From contig JADGAR010000026.1 of assembly GCA_015231915.1 (NCBI GenBank), positions 1-48,161 of the forward strand: DNA of 48,161 nt. The letters are read 5' to 3'. The notes beneath the pieces were generated by a model. It was not told where the DNA came from. It was given only the letters and a program-made list of their open reading frames with translations, and did not search any database. This document shows, piece by piece, positions 24,225 to 33,700 of this stretch. The position numbers and the translations under genes were made by a program. The stretch's first letter is position 1. Every line of letters starts with the position of its first letter. Origin of the DNA: Magnetococcales bacterium. Its GTDB lineage: Bacteria; Pseudomonadota; Magnetococcia; Magnetococcales; Magnetaquicoccaceae.

Positions 24225-25127
24225 TCATCCCGGCCAGAGCCAGGCCGCACCACGCACGCCGCTGGAGTCCCCGAAACGTGCCGGAACCAACCTTGTGACC
24301 GGATGGCCGCAGAAGATGTACCGGCTCCAGAGATCGGGGACGTTGCGGTAGAGGCGTTGCAGGTTGGACAGGCCACCGCCCAGTACCACCACATGGGGAT
24401 CGAGGAGGTTGATCACCCCGGCCAGGGCGCGTGCCAGGCGATCCTCGTAATCGGTCAGCAGCCGTTCGGCATGGGGGTCTCCCTGGGCCGCCAAAGCGGT
24501 GATCTCGGCAGGGGTGCGGCGGATGCCGGTCAATGCCTCGCACGCCAGGCTCAGACCCGGACCGGACAGAAAGGTCTCGATGCAGCCGCGCTGACCGCAA
24601 TAACACGACGGGCCGGGCAGTTCGTCAGGCAGCGGCCAGGGGAGGGGGTTGTGACCCCACTCCCCGGCAATGGCGTTGGGACCGGCGAGCAACTGCCGGT
24701 TGACCACCACTCCCCCTCCCACCCCGGTGCCCAGGATCACCCCGAAGACGATCCCAGCCCCCGCCCCGGCCCCGTCCGTGGCCTCGGAGAGGGCGAAACA
24801 GTCGGCGTCGTTGGCCAACCGCACCGGGCGTTTCAACAAACGGGTCAAATCCCCGGCCAGATCCTGACCGATCAGGCAGACCGAATTGGCGTTTTGCACC
24901 CTGCCTGTGAGCGGCGAAACCGCTCCGGGAATGCCGATCCCCACCGGAATCCCCCCCGCGAGGCCCAGCGTACCTTCCGCAGCGTGCACCAGATCCCCCA
25001 GTACCTGCAAAGTGGCGGCATAATCCCCTTGCGGGGTGGGGCGGCGTTCCCGGTAACGGATCCCGCCTTCCGGATCCAACAGGACGATCTCGATTTTGGT
25101 GCCCCCCAGGTCGATGCCGATGCGCAT
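24225..25127 (-). CDS. ROK-family sugar kinase (fructokinase-like)
   Basis: 300 residues. The actin-type ATP loop MRIGIDLGGTKIEIVLLD is at the N-terminus. The catalytic region LANDADCFALSEA, then GVILGTGVGGGVVVN, and the zinc motif CYCGQRGCIETFLSG are all standard for ROK kinases, which phosphorylate free hexoses. The sequence form is nearest to the fructokinase/N-acetylglucosamine kinase group; the substrate cannot be settled here. GGAGAG seven bases before the ATG at 25127 fixes the start. It is divergent from the Suv3-like helicase. Confidence 0.88.
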   Translation of the reverse strand: MRIGIDLGGTKIEIVLLDPEGGIRYRERRPTPQGDYAATLQVLGDLVHAAEGTLGLAGGIPVGIGIPGAVSPLTGRVQNANSVCLIGQDLAGDLTRLLKRPVRLANDADCFALSEATDGAGAGAGIVFGVILGTGVGGGVVVNRQLLAGPNAIAGEWGHNPLPWPLPDELPGPSCYCGQRGCIETFLSGPGLSLACEALTGIRRTPAEITALAAQGDPHAERLLTDYEDRLARALAGVINLLDPHVVVLGGGLSNLQRLYRNVPDLWSRYIFCGHPVTRLVPARFGDSSGVRGAAWLWPG

Positions 25128-25224
25128 GGCCGTTCTCTCCACGAGCGGTTTTTTTTACTGTTATTTTTCCAGTTGAAACGATAGTATCGGTCAATTCTGG
25201 CGCAACTTCCATGGATGACGAGGC

Positions 25225-27261
25225 ATGAAGGACGACAGCAGCGCCGTGACCGGCTGGATCCGGGAGTGGCAGGAACTCATGGAGGCCTTGAGGGCGTGGC
25301 GTGCCAATCTGACCCACGTGCCGACGGTGCATTCCGACGAAGAACTGCGCGACCTGCTGGTCCGCCGGGAACGGCTCGCCGACCAACGCCGCGCCGTGCG
25401 CCGTCTGGCGCGGGAAGAGGAACGGGAACTGCCGGAACTCGATCCCGACCCGTGGCGCTTCGCCCTGCGCGACTTCCGGCGCCATCGCCACGAGTCGCTC
25501 CTCGCCGAGGCCGGGGAGGAACAGAGCGAGGAGAGCCGCGCCGCCGACCGCCACCTGGTCCGCGAGGAGATGGAAAACCATCCCGACGGGCTGTTCCTGC
25601 TGCCCCATTGGCACTACTTCGGCAGGATGCACAAGGCCCTGGATCATGCGCGGGTGCAGCGGGAGACCACCGCCGTCACCCGCATCCACGAGTTCCACTC
25701 CCTGTTCGCCGCCCGCGAGCGGTTCCGGCATGTCACCCTTTATCTTGGACCGACCAATTCGGGCAAGACCTATCAGGCCCTGCGACGACTGGCAGAGGCG
25801 GCCAACGGCATCTATCTGGCCCCGCTGCGCCTGCTGGCCCTGGAAGTGGCGGAAACCCTCAATGCCTGGGGGGTGCCCTGCAACATGATCACCGGCGAGG
25901 AGCGCATCGAGGTGGAAGGGGCGCGCCATACCGCCTGCACCATCGAAATGCTCCCCCTGGACCGGCGCTATGAGGTGTGCGTCATCGACGAGGCGCAAAT
26001 GCTGGGCGATTCGGGCCGGGGCTGGGCCTGGACCCAGGCCGTCCTGGGCGTGGCGGCGGACGAGGTGAACATCGTCGGCGCACCGGAGTCCCGACCCGCC
26101 CTGGAAAAACTCCTCGCCCTCACCGGCGATCCCTACGAAATCCATTACCTGGAGCGGCTGGCGCCCCTGCAGTTGCTGCGCAAGCCGGTCAAGGGGATCC
26201 GCGAACTGGAACCGGGAACCGCCATCATTCTCTTCTCCCGCCAGGGGGTGCTCAACCTCAAGGCGGAGATCGAACGCTCTACCGGCATCCCCACCGCCGT
26301 GCTCTACGGCGCCTTGCCGCCGGAGGTGCGCCGTCGTCAGGCCCAGCTCTTCGCCTCCGGGGAGACCCCGCTCCTGGTGGCCACGGACGCCATCGGCATG
26401 GGACTCAATCTCCCCATACGCACCCTGCTGTTTGCCCAGGACACCAAGGTCATCGACCGCCAGGAGCATCCCCTCACCCCCATGGAGGTGCGGCAGATCG
26501 CCGGACGCGCAGGCCGTTTCGGCAAGAACGAAGTGGGCTTCGTCGGCACCTACCTGATCCCCATGCACCACATATCCACCTCTTTCCGCCTGACCCCTCA
26601 TCCCGTCAAGCGTGCGCACCTGGCGCCCAATCTCGACCACCTGCTGGCCATCGCCTCCCTCAAGGGCGAACGCAATCCCGCCCTGGCCCGGCTGTTCACC
26701 ACCTTTGTCCAGACGGTCAAGCCAGACCCGGAAGTGTACGAACTGGCCGACCTGGAGGATCAGATCGTCCTGGCCCGCATCGCCGACCGGCACCGGAATC
26801 TTGGCCTGGCCACCCGCTTCGCCCTCTCCGCCGCCCCGGTGCCGCTGCGGGAGGCCAGCGCGGTCGCCGCCTTCGAGACCATGACCGCCACCGTGGCGCG
26901 CGGTCGGGTCCTCTCCCTGGCCAAGGTGCTCCCGGAGCAGGCGCATGGGGTGGTGGGCGGGGGGCGGCTGGGACTCCTGGAGGCGGCCATGCGCGTCGTC
27001 ACCCTCTATTGCTGGCTCCATTTCCGTTTTCCGGAGCAGTTTCCCGAAATCGAGGAGGCCGAGATCCAACGCCGCAAGATCAATCAGGAGATCGGCACCC
27101 TGTTGAAACGGGAACGCCATCGGGAACGGACCTGCTCGATCTGCGCGAGCGCCTTGCCGCCCAAACACGAGCATGCCATCTGCGATCCCTGTTTTGTCGC
27201 CATGCGCGCGCGTTCCCGACCGCGCTGCCGGCCCCCGTACCGGCGCGTTCCCCGGGCTTGA
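25225..27261 (+). CDS. Suv3-like ATP-dependent RNA helicase
   Basis: 678 residues. Motif I is LGPTNSGKTYQAL (174-186), the form found in mitochondrial Suv3. DEAQ box VIDEAQML is at 254-261, motif III region NIVGAPES follows, and the second helicase lobe has LVATDAIGMGLNLPI and the motif VI QIAGRAGRFG. A C-terminal zinc ribbon CSICASALPPKHEHAICDPC is near residue 640, and the N-terminal 170 residues are charged and helical. Suv3-type helicases unwind RNA for decay. Bacterial copies are mostly found in alphaproteobacteria and relatives. The next gene starts nine bases downstream. Confidence 0.88.
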   Translation: MKDDSSAVTGWIREWQELMEALRAWRANLTHVPTVHSDEELRDLLVRRERLADQRRAVRRLAREEERELPELDPDPWRFALRDFRRHRHESLLAEAGEEQSEESRAADRHLVREEMENHPDGLFLLPHWHYFGRMHKALDHARVQRETTAVTRIHEFHSLFAARERFRHVTLYLGPTNSGKTYQALRRLAEAANGIYLAPLRLLALEVAETLNAWGVPCNMITGEERIEVEGARHTACTIEMLPLDRRYEVCVIDEAQMLGDSGRGWAWTQAVLGVAADEVNIVGAPESRPALEKLLALTGDPYEIHYLERLAPLQLLRKPVKGIRELEPGTAIILFSRQGVLNLKAEIERSTGIPTAVLYGALPPEVRRRQAQLFASGETPLLVATDAIGMGLNLPIRTLLFAQDTKVIDRQEHPLTPMEVRQIAGRAGRFGKNEVGFVGTYLIPMHHISTSFRLTPHPVKRAHLAPNLDHLLAIASLKGERNPALARLFTTFVQTVKPDPEVYELADLEDQIVLARIADRHRNLGLATRFALSAAPVPLREASAVAAFETMTATVARGRVLSLAKVLPEQAHGVVGGGRLGLLEAAMRVVTLYCWLHFRFPEQFPEIEEAEIQRRKINQEIGTLLKRERHRERTCSICASALPPKHEHAICDPCFVAMRARSRPRCRPPYRRVPRA

Positions 27262-27270
27262 GCCTCTGTC

Positions 27271-28071
27271 ATGGCGACGCTCTACCGCAAGCAGCATGGC
27301 AGCGGCATGGTCGAGGTGGTCGAGGATGGGGAGCATCGCACCCTCAGCTTCGACTCCCATCTGGTGCAAAGCCGCCTCTCTCTGGCCGATCCCCTCGCCC
27401 TGGTCCTGAATTACACCCGCTGCATGATGGCCGGCCTGCTCTTCGGCGAGGCCAAGGGACGCGATACCCCGTTGCGCGTCCTGATGATCGGTCTGGGCGG
27501 GGGATCGATGGCCAAGTTTCTGCTGCGCCATTTTCCCGCCTGTCACCTGGACGTGGTGGAGCAGGACCCGGCCATCCCCCCGTTGGCCAGGGAGTATTTC
27601 CATCTCCCGGACAGCGACCGTATGACCTTGTTTCTGGAGGACGGGGCCAGCTTTCTGGAGCGTCGGGCCGCGTGTGCGTATGATCTGATCCTGGTGGACG
27701 CCTACGACCGGGAGGGGATGTCCCGTTCGGTGTATGCCATGCGTTTTTTCGCCGGTCTGGAGGAGCGTTTGACCTTGCGGGGCGTGGTGGCCGTCAATTT
27801 CGTGCGCGGGGATGCGAACCTGTTTCGCCGCTGCACCGAGTTCCTGCTGGAGCGGTTCGCGGGACGGGTGTTGAGCCTGCCGGTTCCGGGGACCAGCAAC
27901 GAGATCGGATTCGCCGGCCCAGGCGTGGAGGCTTGGGAGGACCGTCAGGAGATCGATGCCAGGGCATGGGAACTGGAGGATTGGTTGGGGCTGGATTTCG
28001 TCATGTTCGTTCGGGAGATGCGACTGATGGAGTTGCCGTCCGGGCCGTGGCGATGGCTGGGGTTGCGCTGA
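27271..28071 (+). CDS. Spermidine synthase-like methyltransferase-fold protein
   Basis: 266 residues. Central glycine motif VLMIGLGGGSMAKFLLRHFP, acidic strand LDVVEQDPAIPPLAREYF and the block YDLILVDAYDREGM match the spermidine synthase fold. The first 60 residues (VVEDGEHRTLSFDSHLVQSRL) match the N-terminal hairpin of such proteins. Polyamine-binding aspartates are not clear, so it may be one of the many relatives of unknown substrate. It starts nine bases after the helicase and is followed 14 bases on by the lectin-like gene, so three genes are linked. Confidence 0.8.
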   Translation: MATLYRKQHGSGMVEVVEDGEHRTLSFDSHLVQSRLSLADPLALVLNYTRCMMAGLLFGEAKGRDTPLRVLMIGLGGGSMAKFLLRHFPACHLDVVEQDPAIPPLAREYFHLPDSDRMTLFLEDGASFLERRAACAYDLILVDAYDREGMSRSVYAMRFFAGLEERLTLRGVVAVNFVRGDANLFRRCTEFLLERFAGRVLSLPVPGTSNEIGFAGPGVEAWEDRQEIDARAWELEDWLGLDFVMFVREMRLMELPSGPWRWLGLR

Positions 28072-28085
28072 GGGAGGCTTGGGGC

Positions 28086-28595
28086 ATGATGCGATTCCTG
28101 TTGGTGGTGCTGGTGCTGGGGGGATTGGCGGGGGGGGGGGTGGTGGTGCAGCAGGAAAAGGCGGCGCTGGAACATCGCCTGGCGCTTCTGGAAACCCAAT
28201 GGCAGAAGCACGGGGCGCACTGGGACGGACAGCGGGCGGAACTCGATGCCGTGACAAAGCGTTTGCAAGAAGTGGAGGCGAATGCCGTGCGGGAGCCGCC
28301 GTTGCGCCTGGAGCACGGCAATGTGGCCGCCAAACCGGAGGACAAGGAGTGGAAGCTGGCCAATCTCTTTTCCCGCACCCGGGAGTTTCGCCAGCGCGTG
28401 GCGTTCGTCACCCCCTTTGAAAAGCCCCCCCAGGTGATGCTGGGGATCGTGCTGCTGGATCTGCAGCATGACAAGATCCGCTTTCATGCCGTACCGGAGG
28501 CCATCGATGCGCGCGGCTTCACCATGCTCTTCGAAAGCCGCGCCGAGGAACGGCCACGGGAGGTCAAGGTGGAGTGGCTAGCCTTTGGCCGCTGA
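28086..28595 (+). CDS. Membrane-anchored or secreted H-type lectin
   Basis: 169 residues. A hydrophobic N-terminus (MMRFLLVVLVLGGLAGGGVVV) serves as signal or anchor, then a coiled-coil part (QEKAALEHRLALLETQ, about 25-70), then an H-type lectin domain from about 95: REFRQRVAFVTPFEKPPQVM, LDLQHDKIR, ARGFTMLF and the ending EVKVEWLAFG. H-type lectins bind N-acetylgalactosamine and related sugars at the cell surface. The coiled coil would make it a trimer. An 11-G tract lies in its signal sequence. It overlaps the convergent glycosyltransferase gene by 32 bases. Confidence 0.75.
   Translation: MMRFLLVVLVLGGLAGGGVVVQQEKAALEHRLALLETQWQKHGAHWDGQRAELDAVTKRLQEVEANAVREPPLRLEHGNVAAKPEDKEWKLANLFSRTREFRQRVAFVTPFEKPPQVMLGIVLLDLQHDKIRFHAVPEAIDARGFTMLFESRAEERPREVKVEWLAFGR
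28130..28140 (+). repeat. 11-G homopolymer in the lectin signal sequence
   Basis: Eleven G in a row within codons for Ala-Gly-Gly-Gly-Val, about 45 bases from the start. A change of one base would truncate the lectin; such tracts drive phase variation in other bacteria. Confidence 0.75.
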
Positions 28596-29805
28596 CCTCT
28601 TGCAACAGGGCGCGCCAGGCCGTCACGGCGTGGGCGCGGTCGAAACGCTCTTCCAGCATGCGGCGTGCCCGCAAGCCCATCTCCCGGCGCAGCTCCGGAT
28701 TGTTCCGCAGCAGACGAATCCGTTCCGCCAGTTGTTCGGCATCCCCCGGAGGCACGGTGAAACCGCAGGCATGACGCCGCAACTCTTGCGCGATGGCCCC
28801 GTTTTCCGCCCCGATGAACAGGATCGGACGGCCAGCGGCGGCGATGCCGTAGAATTTGCTCGGCACGATCATCCCTTCCAACTCCGGCAGCAAAGAGATC
28901 CAGTGGATATCCGCCACCCCCAGCGACCAGGAAAGCCGCTCCTTGGGTTGATAGGGCAGAAAGCGCATGCCGTCGTCGATCCCTGCCGCCGCGGCCTGAT
29001 GGCGCAATCCGGCGTGGCGGGCGCCCCCGCCGATGAACAGCCAGACCGGATCCGTCGGGTCGCGCAGCAGACGGGCGGCCTCGATTGCCGTGGCGAACTC
29101 GTGCGCCCGTCCCAGATTGCCGGAATAGCCGATCACGCATCGATCCGTCAGGCCCCACTCCGCGCGCAACGGATTCTCCTCCGGGGCCAGGGGGCGGATC
29201 GATTCCTTGTCCGCCCAGTTGTGGATCACCCGGATGGCGGCTTGCGGAATTCCCTCCGCGCGCAGCCGGGTGGCCATTGGGTCGCTCAACACCACGTTGA
29301 CCCTTGCCGCCCGCAGCGAGGCGTTGCGCAGCCGGCGCGGCAGGGCGGCAAGCGGGGTGTTCATGCCCGCCACCCCCAGCGCCTGCGCCACCTCGGGAAA
29401 GAGATCCTGGATCCAATTGACCAGCACCCCTTTTTTCAGTCGGGTGATCCAGGCGGCCACCAGGGAGATCAGGGGGGGATCGGTCATGGCCACCACCAGA
29501 TCCCCCGGCTGGATTTGCCGCAACAAGGTCGGGATCACCGCCAGGTGAAAGGAGAGATAATCGATGGCGCGCCCCCCCAGGTGAAAACGACCGAAGCGGG
29601 AGGTGCGCACACGCAGAATGTCGATCCCTTGCCATTTCTCCACGGGGGAAAGGCGGGCATCGGGGTCGTCATAACGTTGACGGCTGGTGATCACACAGAC
29701 CCGTTCCCCTCCGGCCACCAGGTCAACGGCCAGTTCGGTCAGCAGTTGACTGGTGGCGGAGTGGTCGGGATGAAAATAGCGGTTCAGGAAGAGGATGCGG
29801 CGCAC
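28564..29805 (-). CDS. Glycosyltransferase family 4 protein
   Basis: 413 residues. The N-terminal ILFLNRYFHPDHSATSQLLTELA and ERVCVITSRQ match GT-B glycosyltransferases of the WbuB/colanic type that transfer a sugar from a nucleotide donor in making surface polysaccharide. In the second lobe VIGYSGNLGRAHEF, VWLFIGGG and the donor site SLLPELEGMIVPSKFYGIAAAGRPILFI are visible. The start ATG at 29805 has no other close Met. Its end overlaps the end of the convergent lectin gene, and a lytic transglycosylase gene lies upstream on the same strand, eight bases away. Confidence 0.87.
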   Translation of the reverse strand: MRRILFLNRYFHPDHSATSQLLTELAVDLVAGGERVCVITSRQRYDDPDARLSPVEKWQGIDILRVRTSRFGRFHLGGRAIDYLSFHLAVIPTLLRQIQPGDLVVAMTDPPLISLVAAWITRLKKGVLVNWIQDLFPEVAQALGVAGMNTPLAALPRRLRNASLRAARVNVVLSDPMATRLRAEGIPQAAIRVIHNWADKESIRPLAPEENPLRAEWGLTDRCVIGYSGNLGRAHEFATAIEAARLLRDPTDPVWLFIGGGARHAGLRHQAAAAGIDDGMRFLPYQPKERLSWSLGVADIHWISLLPELEGMIVPSKFYGIAAAGRPILFIGAENGAIAQELRRHACGFTVPPGDAEQLAERIRLLRNNPELRREMGLRARRMLEERFDRAHAVTAWRALLQEVSGQRLATPP

Positions 29806-29813
29806 CGGGGCGG

Positions 29814-30608
29814 TCAGCCCATGGTTTTGCCGTCCACCATCCCCATGATGCGGGAGACGTAACGGCGGGTTTCGCCCGGCATGGCAGAGGCGGGCTGGCG
29901 TTCCAGGTTGCCCATGCCCCAGTTGTAGGCGGCCAGGGCGGAACGGATGTCCCCGTCGTAGCGGTCGAGCAGGCGGCTCAGATAGAGGGTGCCGCCCATG
30001 ATGTTCTCCTCGGCGTTGAAGGGATCCCGCACCCCCAACTCCTTGGCGGTTCCGGGCATGAGCTGCATCATGCCCTGGGCGCCGGCGGGGGAGACCGCCT
30101 TGGGATTGAAGCTGCTTTCCACCTGAATCACGGATCGGATCAGGTCGGCGTCCACGCCATAGCGTTCGCTGGCCCGCTGGATGATCTCGTCGTAGCTCCC
30201 CCCCTCGCGTTGCAGGGAGATCTTGAGGGCGGGATCGATGGAGGGTTTGGGCGGTTTGGCATGCTTCATGGCGCTGGTATTGACCAGATTCGGCGGACTG
30301 GAGACGAAGGGTCTGGTCTCCTCGAAACCGGAGGCCCCGCCACCGGAAAGCGCTGTCGGCAACCCGCCGCCGCCGTGCATGGAATCCTTGGCCTGTCGCA
30401 GGGCGCTCACCACCGCTTCCACCAGGGCGTTGATTTTGGAATGGGAGAGGGGATCGCTCTGGGTGAGACCGCCGCGCTCTTCCACGGCCTGCAGCAGCAA
30501 TTCGTTGAAGCTGTTCATATCCGCTTGCGGCTGGACACGTCCGCGTCCCTCTTTTTGGCCAGCGGCATGAATGGCAAAATTCGGCATGGTGATGGGGGTT
30601 GTCGTCAT
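29814..30608 (-). CDS. Lytic transglycosylase (SLT domain)
   Basis: 264 residues. No signal peptide is clear; the first 130 residues are low in structure. The SLT domain runs from about 150: YGVDADLIRSVIQVESSFNP with the catalytic glutamate in QVES, then AVSPAGAQGMMQLMPGTA, then AAYNWGMGN. Such enzymes cut peptidoglycan without water to make 1,6-anhydro ends, often to let flagella or secretion machines pass. The missing signal peptide and long linker resemble the flagellar FlgJ-related or export-linked type. AGGTG precedes the ATG at 30608. It shares a 148-bp divergent region with the EndoQ-helicase gene. Confidence 0.85.
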   Translation of the reverse strand: MTTTPITMPNFAIHAAGQKEGRGRVQPQADMNSFNELLLQAVEERGGLTQSDPLSHSKINALVEAVVSALRQAKDSMHGGGGLPTALSGGGASGFEETRPFVSSPPNLVNTSAMKHAKPPKPSIDPALKISLQREGGSYDEIIQRASERYGVDADLIRSVIQVESSFNPKAVSPAGAQGMMQLMPGTAKELGVRDPFNAEENIMGGTLYLSRLLDRYDGDIRSALAAYNWGMGNLERQPASAMPGETRRYVSRIMGMVDGKTMG

Positions 30609-30684
30609 TTCGTCACCTGTTGGTGGTTTTGGTTTTTTTTATCAAATTGCAAACTTCGGACCAGAATCGACCGGCAGTGCGCGA

Positions 30685-30713
30685 TTGACGGCGTTTCGTG
30701 TATGGCATAGAAT
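30685..30713 (+). promoter_or_regulatory. Sigma-70 type promoter before the EndoQ-helicase gene
   Basis: TTGACG at 30685-30690 and TAGAAT at 30708-30713 with a 17-base spacer, 44 bases before the start codon. This is the best promoter match in the window. Confidence 0.6.
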
Positions 30714-30756
30714 TTATCGACGGATCAATTCAAATTGGGTTCAAGGATCGCACGGC

Positions 30757-33700
30757 ATGCGTTTTTTCGCGGATTTGCACATCCATTCCAAATACTCCCG
30801 CGCCACCAGCCGGGATGCCGATCTGGCACCCCTGGCGCTGTGGGCCAGGAAGAAGGGGATCACGGTGCTGGGGACCGGGGATTTCACCCATCCGGCCTGG
30901 ATCGCCCGGATCGCCGAACTGACCGTCCCGGCAGAACCCGGTCTCTTGCGGTTGCATCCGGGAGTGGAAGAGAGCGTCTCGGAAGACCTGCGTGCCCTGG
31001 GGATGCGATCCGGCGAGGGGGAGGGGGTGCGCTTTCTGCTCTCCGTGGAGATCTCGACCATCTACAAGAAGGGGGATGCCACCCGCAAGGTGCATCACCT
31101 GGTCTGCGTGCCGAGCCTGGAGGCGGCGCGCCGCTTGAATCTGCGTCTGGCGCGCATCGGCAATATCGCCTCGGATGGCCGTCCCATCCTGGGCCTGGAC
31201 TCCCGCGACCTGCTGGAGATCACCCTGGAGAGCGATCCTGACGCCTTCTTGATCCCTGCGCACATCTGGACCCCCTGGTTTTCGGCGCTGGGGTCCAAGT
31301 CGGGTTTCGACTCGATCCAGGAGTGCTACGGGGACCTGGCGGGACACATCATGGCCGTGGAGACCGGACTCTCCTCGGACCCGCCCATGAACTGGCGGGT
31401 GAGCAGCCTGGATCGCTACCGGCTGGTGTCGTTTTCGGACGCCCACTCCCCGATGAAGCTGGGCCGCGAGGCCACGGTGTTCGAGACGGATCTGGACTAT
31501 TTCGCCATGCGGCGGGCGCTGGCAGACGGCGTCGGCTACGCGGGCACCGTGGAGTTCTTTCCGGAGGAGGGCAAGTACCATCTGGACGGCCACCGCAACT
31601 GTCATGTGGTCCTGGAGCCGGAGGAGACCAGGCGGCTTGCGGGGATCTGTCCGGCTTGCAGCAAGCCGTTGACCGTGGGGGTTCTCAACCGCGTGGAGAT
31701 CCTGGCGGATCGGCCCGAGGGGGGGGAGCCTCCTGTGACGGCGGGGCCGTTTCGCTCCCTGATTCCGTTGACGGAGATCATCGCGGAGATCGAGGGGGTG
31801 GGGCAGGGGGCGGCCCGGGTGAACCGCATCTACGAGGAGATGCTGTGTGCTCTCGGGCCGGAACTGTCGATTCTGGAAGCGCTGCCGGTGGAGGAGATCC
31901 GGAGTGCCGGGTCTGCCAGGCTGGCCGAGGCGATCGGGCGGGTGCGGCGTGGCGAGGTGATCCGGCAAGGGGGATACGACGGGGAGTATGGGGTGATTCG
32001 GGTGTTTTCGGCCCGTTCCCCATCCGTGAAGTCGCAACCGGTGGCCAAAGCGGCGCCCAAACCCATGGAACCGGTCACGGTTGCCCCGGAGGCGGGGGCG
32101 CAGGGGCTGGACCCGGAGCAGGAGGCCGCCGCCGCGTATACGGGGGGGCCGTTGTTGATTCTGGCCGGGCCTGGCAGCGGCAAGACCCGCACTTTGACCC
32201 ATCGTCTGGCGCGGGTGATTGGCGACGGAGCCGTGCCTGAGGCGTGTCTGGCGGTCACCTTCACGAGGCGCGCCGCCCAGGAGATGCGGGAACGCCTGGC
32301 GTCGCTGCTGGGCGAGGAGGTGGCCGGGCGCGTTGCGGTGATGACCTTTCATGCCTTGGGGTGGATGCTGGTACGGGAGCGGCAGCCCGGCTGGAGCATC
32401 GCCAGCGAGGTGGAGGTGGCGGGTCTGTTGCAGCAGACGGGCCTGACCCGGTCCGAGGCGTTGCAGCGTTTGCGTCTTTTTTCCGCCGTGCGGCGCGGCG
32501 TGACTGGGGCAACGGCGGATGATGCCGCCGCATTGGAGGCTCATCGTGTGGTCTTGCGCCAGCGGGGTTGGGTGGAGATGGAGGATGTGATCCTCTTGCC
32601 CGTGGCCTGGATGGAGGCCGATGACGATTTGCGGGAGGTGTGGCGGGGCCGTTGGCGGTGGTTGTTCGTGGACGAATTTCAGGACATCGATGCCGGCCAG
32701 TATGCCTTGTTGCGGCATTTGGCCTCCAGGGATGGCGAATTGTGCGTGATCGGGGATCCGGATCAATCGATCTACGGTTTTCGGGGTGGCGATCCCAGAT
32801 TTTTTCAGGAGTTGGCGCGGGATTTTGCCGGTTTGCGCACCGTGCGGTTGACGCGCAACTACCGTTCGGGTCAGGCGATCCTGCGTGGGGCGTTGAATGT
32901 GATCGCCTATGCCGGCGAGCGGCGGGAGCGGGAGTTGACCGCCATGCGGGAGGATGCGCACCGGATCGTCATTCACGAGGCGGCGGACGAGCAGGCCGAG
33001 GCCCGTTTCGTGGTCCGAACCCTGGAAAAGATGATGGGGGGGCATGCCTTTCATTCCCTGGACAGTGGCCGGGTGGATGGGCATGGCGGCGGGAATTTTT
33101 CTTTTGCGGATTTTGCGGTGCTGTATCGGTCCGATTCCCAGTCGGTAGCCTTGCGTCAGGCCTTCGAGCAGGCCGGGATTCCGTACCGGAAGCGTGCTCA
33201 TGGTCGTCTGACCGAGCATCCCGGTGTGCCTCCCCTGCTGGAGCGGATGCGGTCGGAGGGGGGTGGCGGCCCGCTCGTGGAGCGTTTGCGCCGTGTTGTT
33301 CCCCCCGGCGAGGTGGAGATGGCCGACGCCCTGGAGTGGCTGACCCCCCTGGCCCTTCGGCATGGGGAGAACGAGTCGGCGTTTCTGACCGCCCTGACCC
33401 AGGGCGAGGAGTTGGACTGGTGGGACCCCCGCGCCCAGCGGGTATCGTTTTTGACCCTGCACGCTTCCAAGGGGTTGGAGTTCCCGGTGGTGTTCATCAC
33501 GGGGTGCGAGGATGGCCTGACGCCTTGGCGTTGGGGAGGGGAGGCGTCCGAGGCGGCTCTGGAGGAGGAGCGTCGTCTGTTTTTCGTGGCCATGACCCGC
33601 GCCCGGGAAACCCTGATCCTGACCCGTGCCCGACGCCGTCTGTGGCGGGGTGTGGCCCGTGACATGGTCATTTCACCATTCTTGACCCAGATTCGCGAGG

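Noticed and set aside
24625-28257. A stop-free stretch of about 1,200 codons on the minus strand
   Set aside because: It is antisense to the Suv3-like helicase and its neighbours and its product has no domain. Shadow of real genes.
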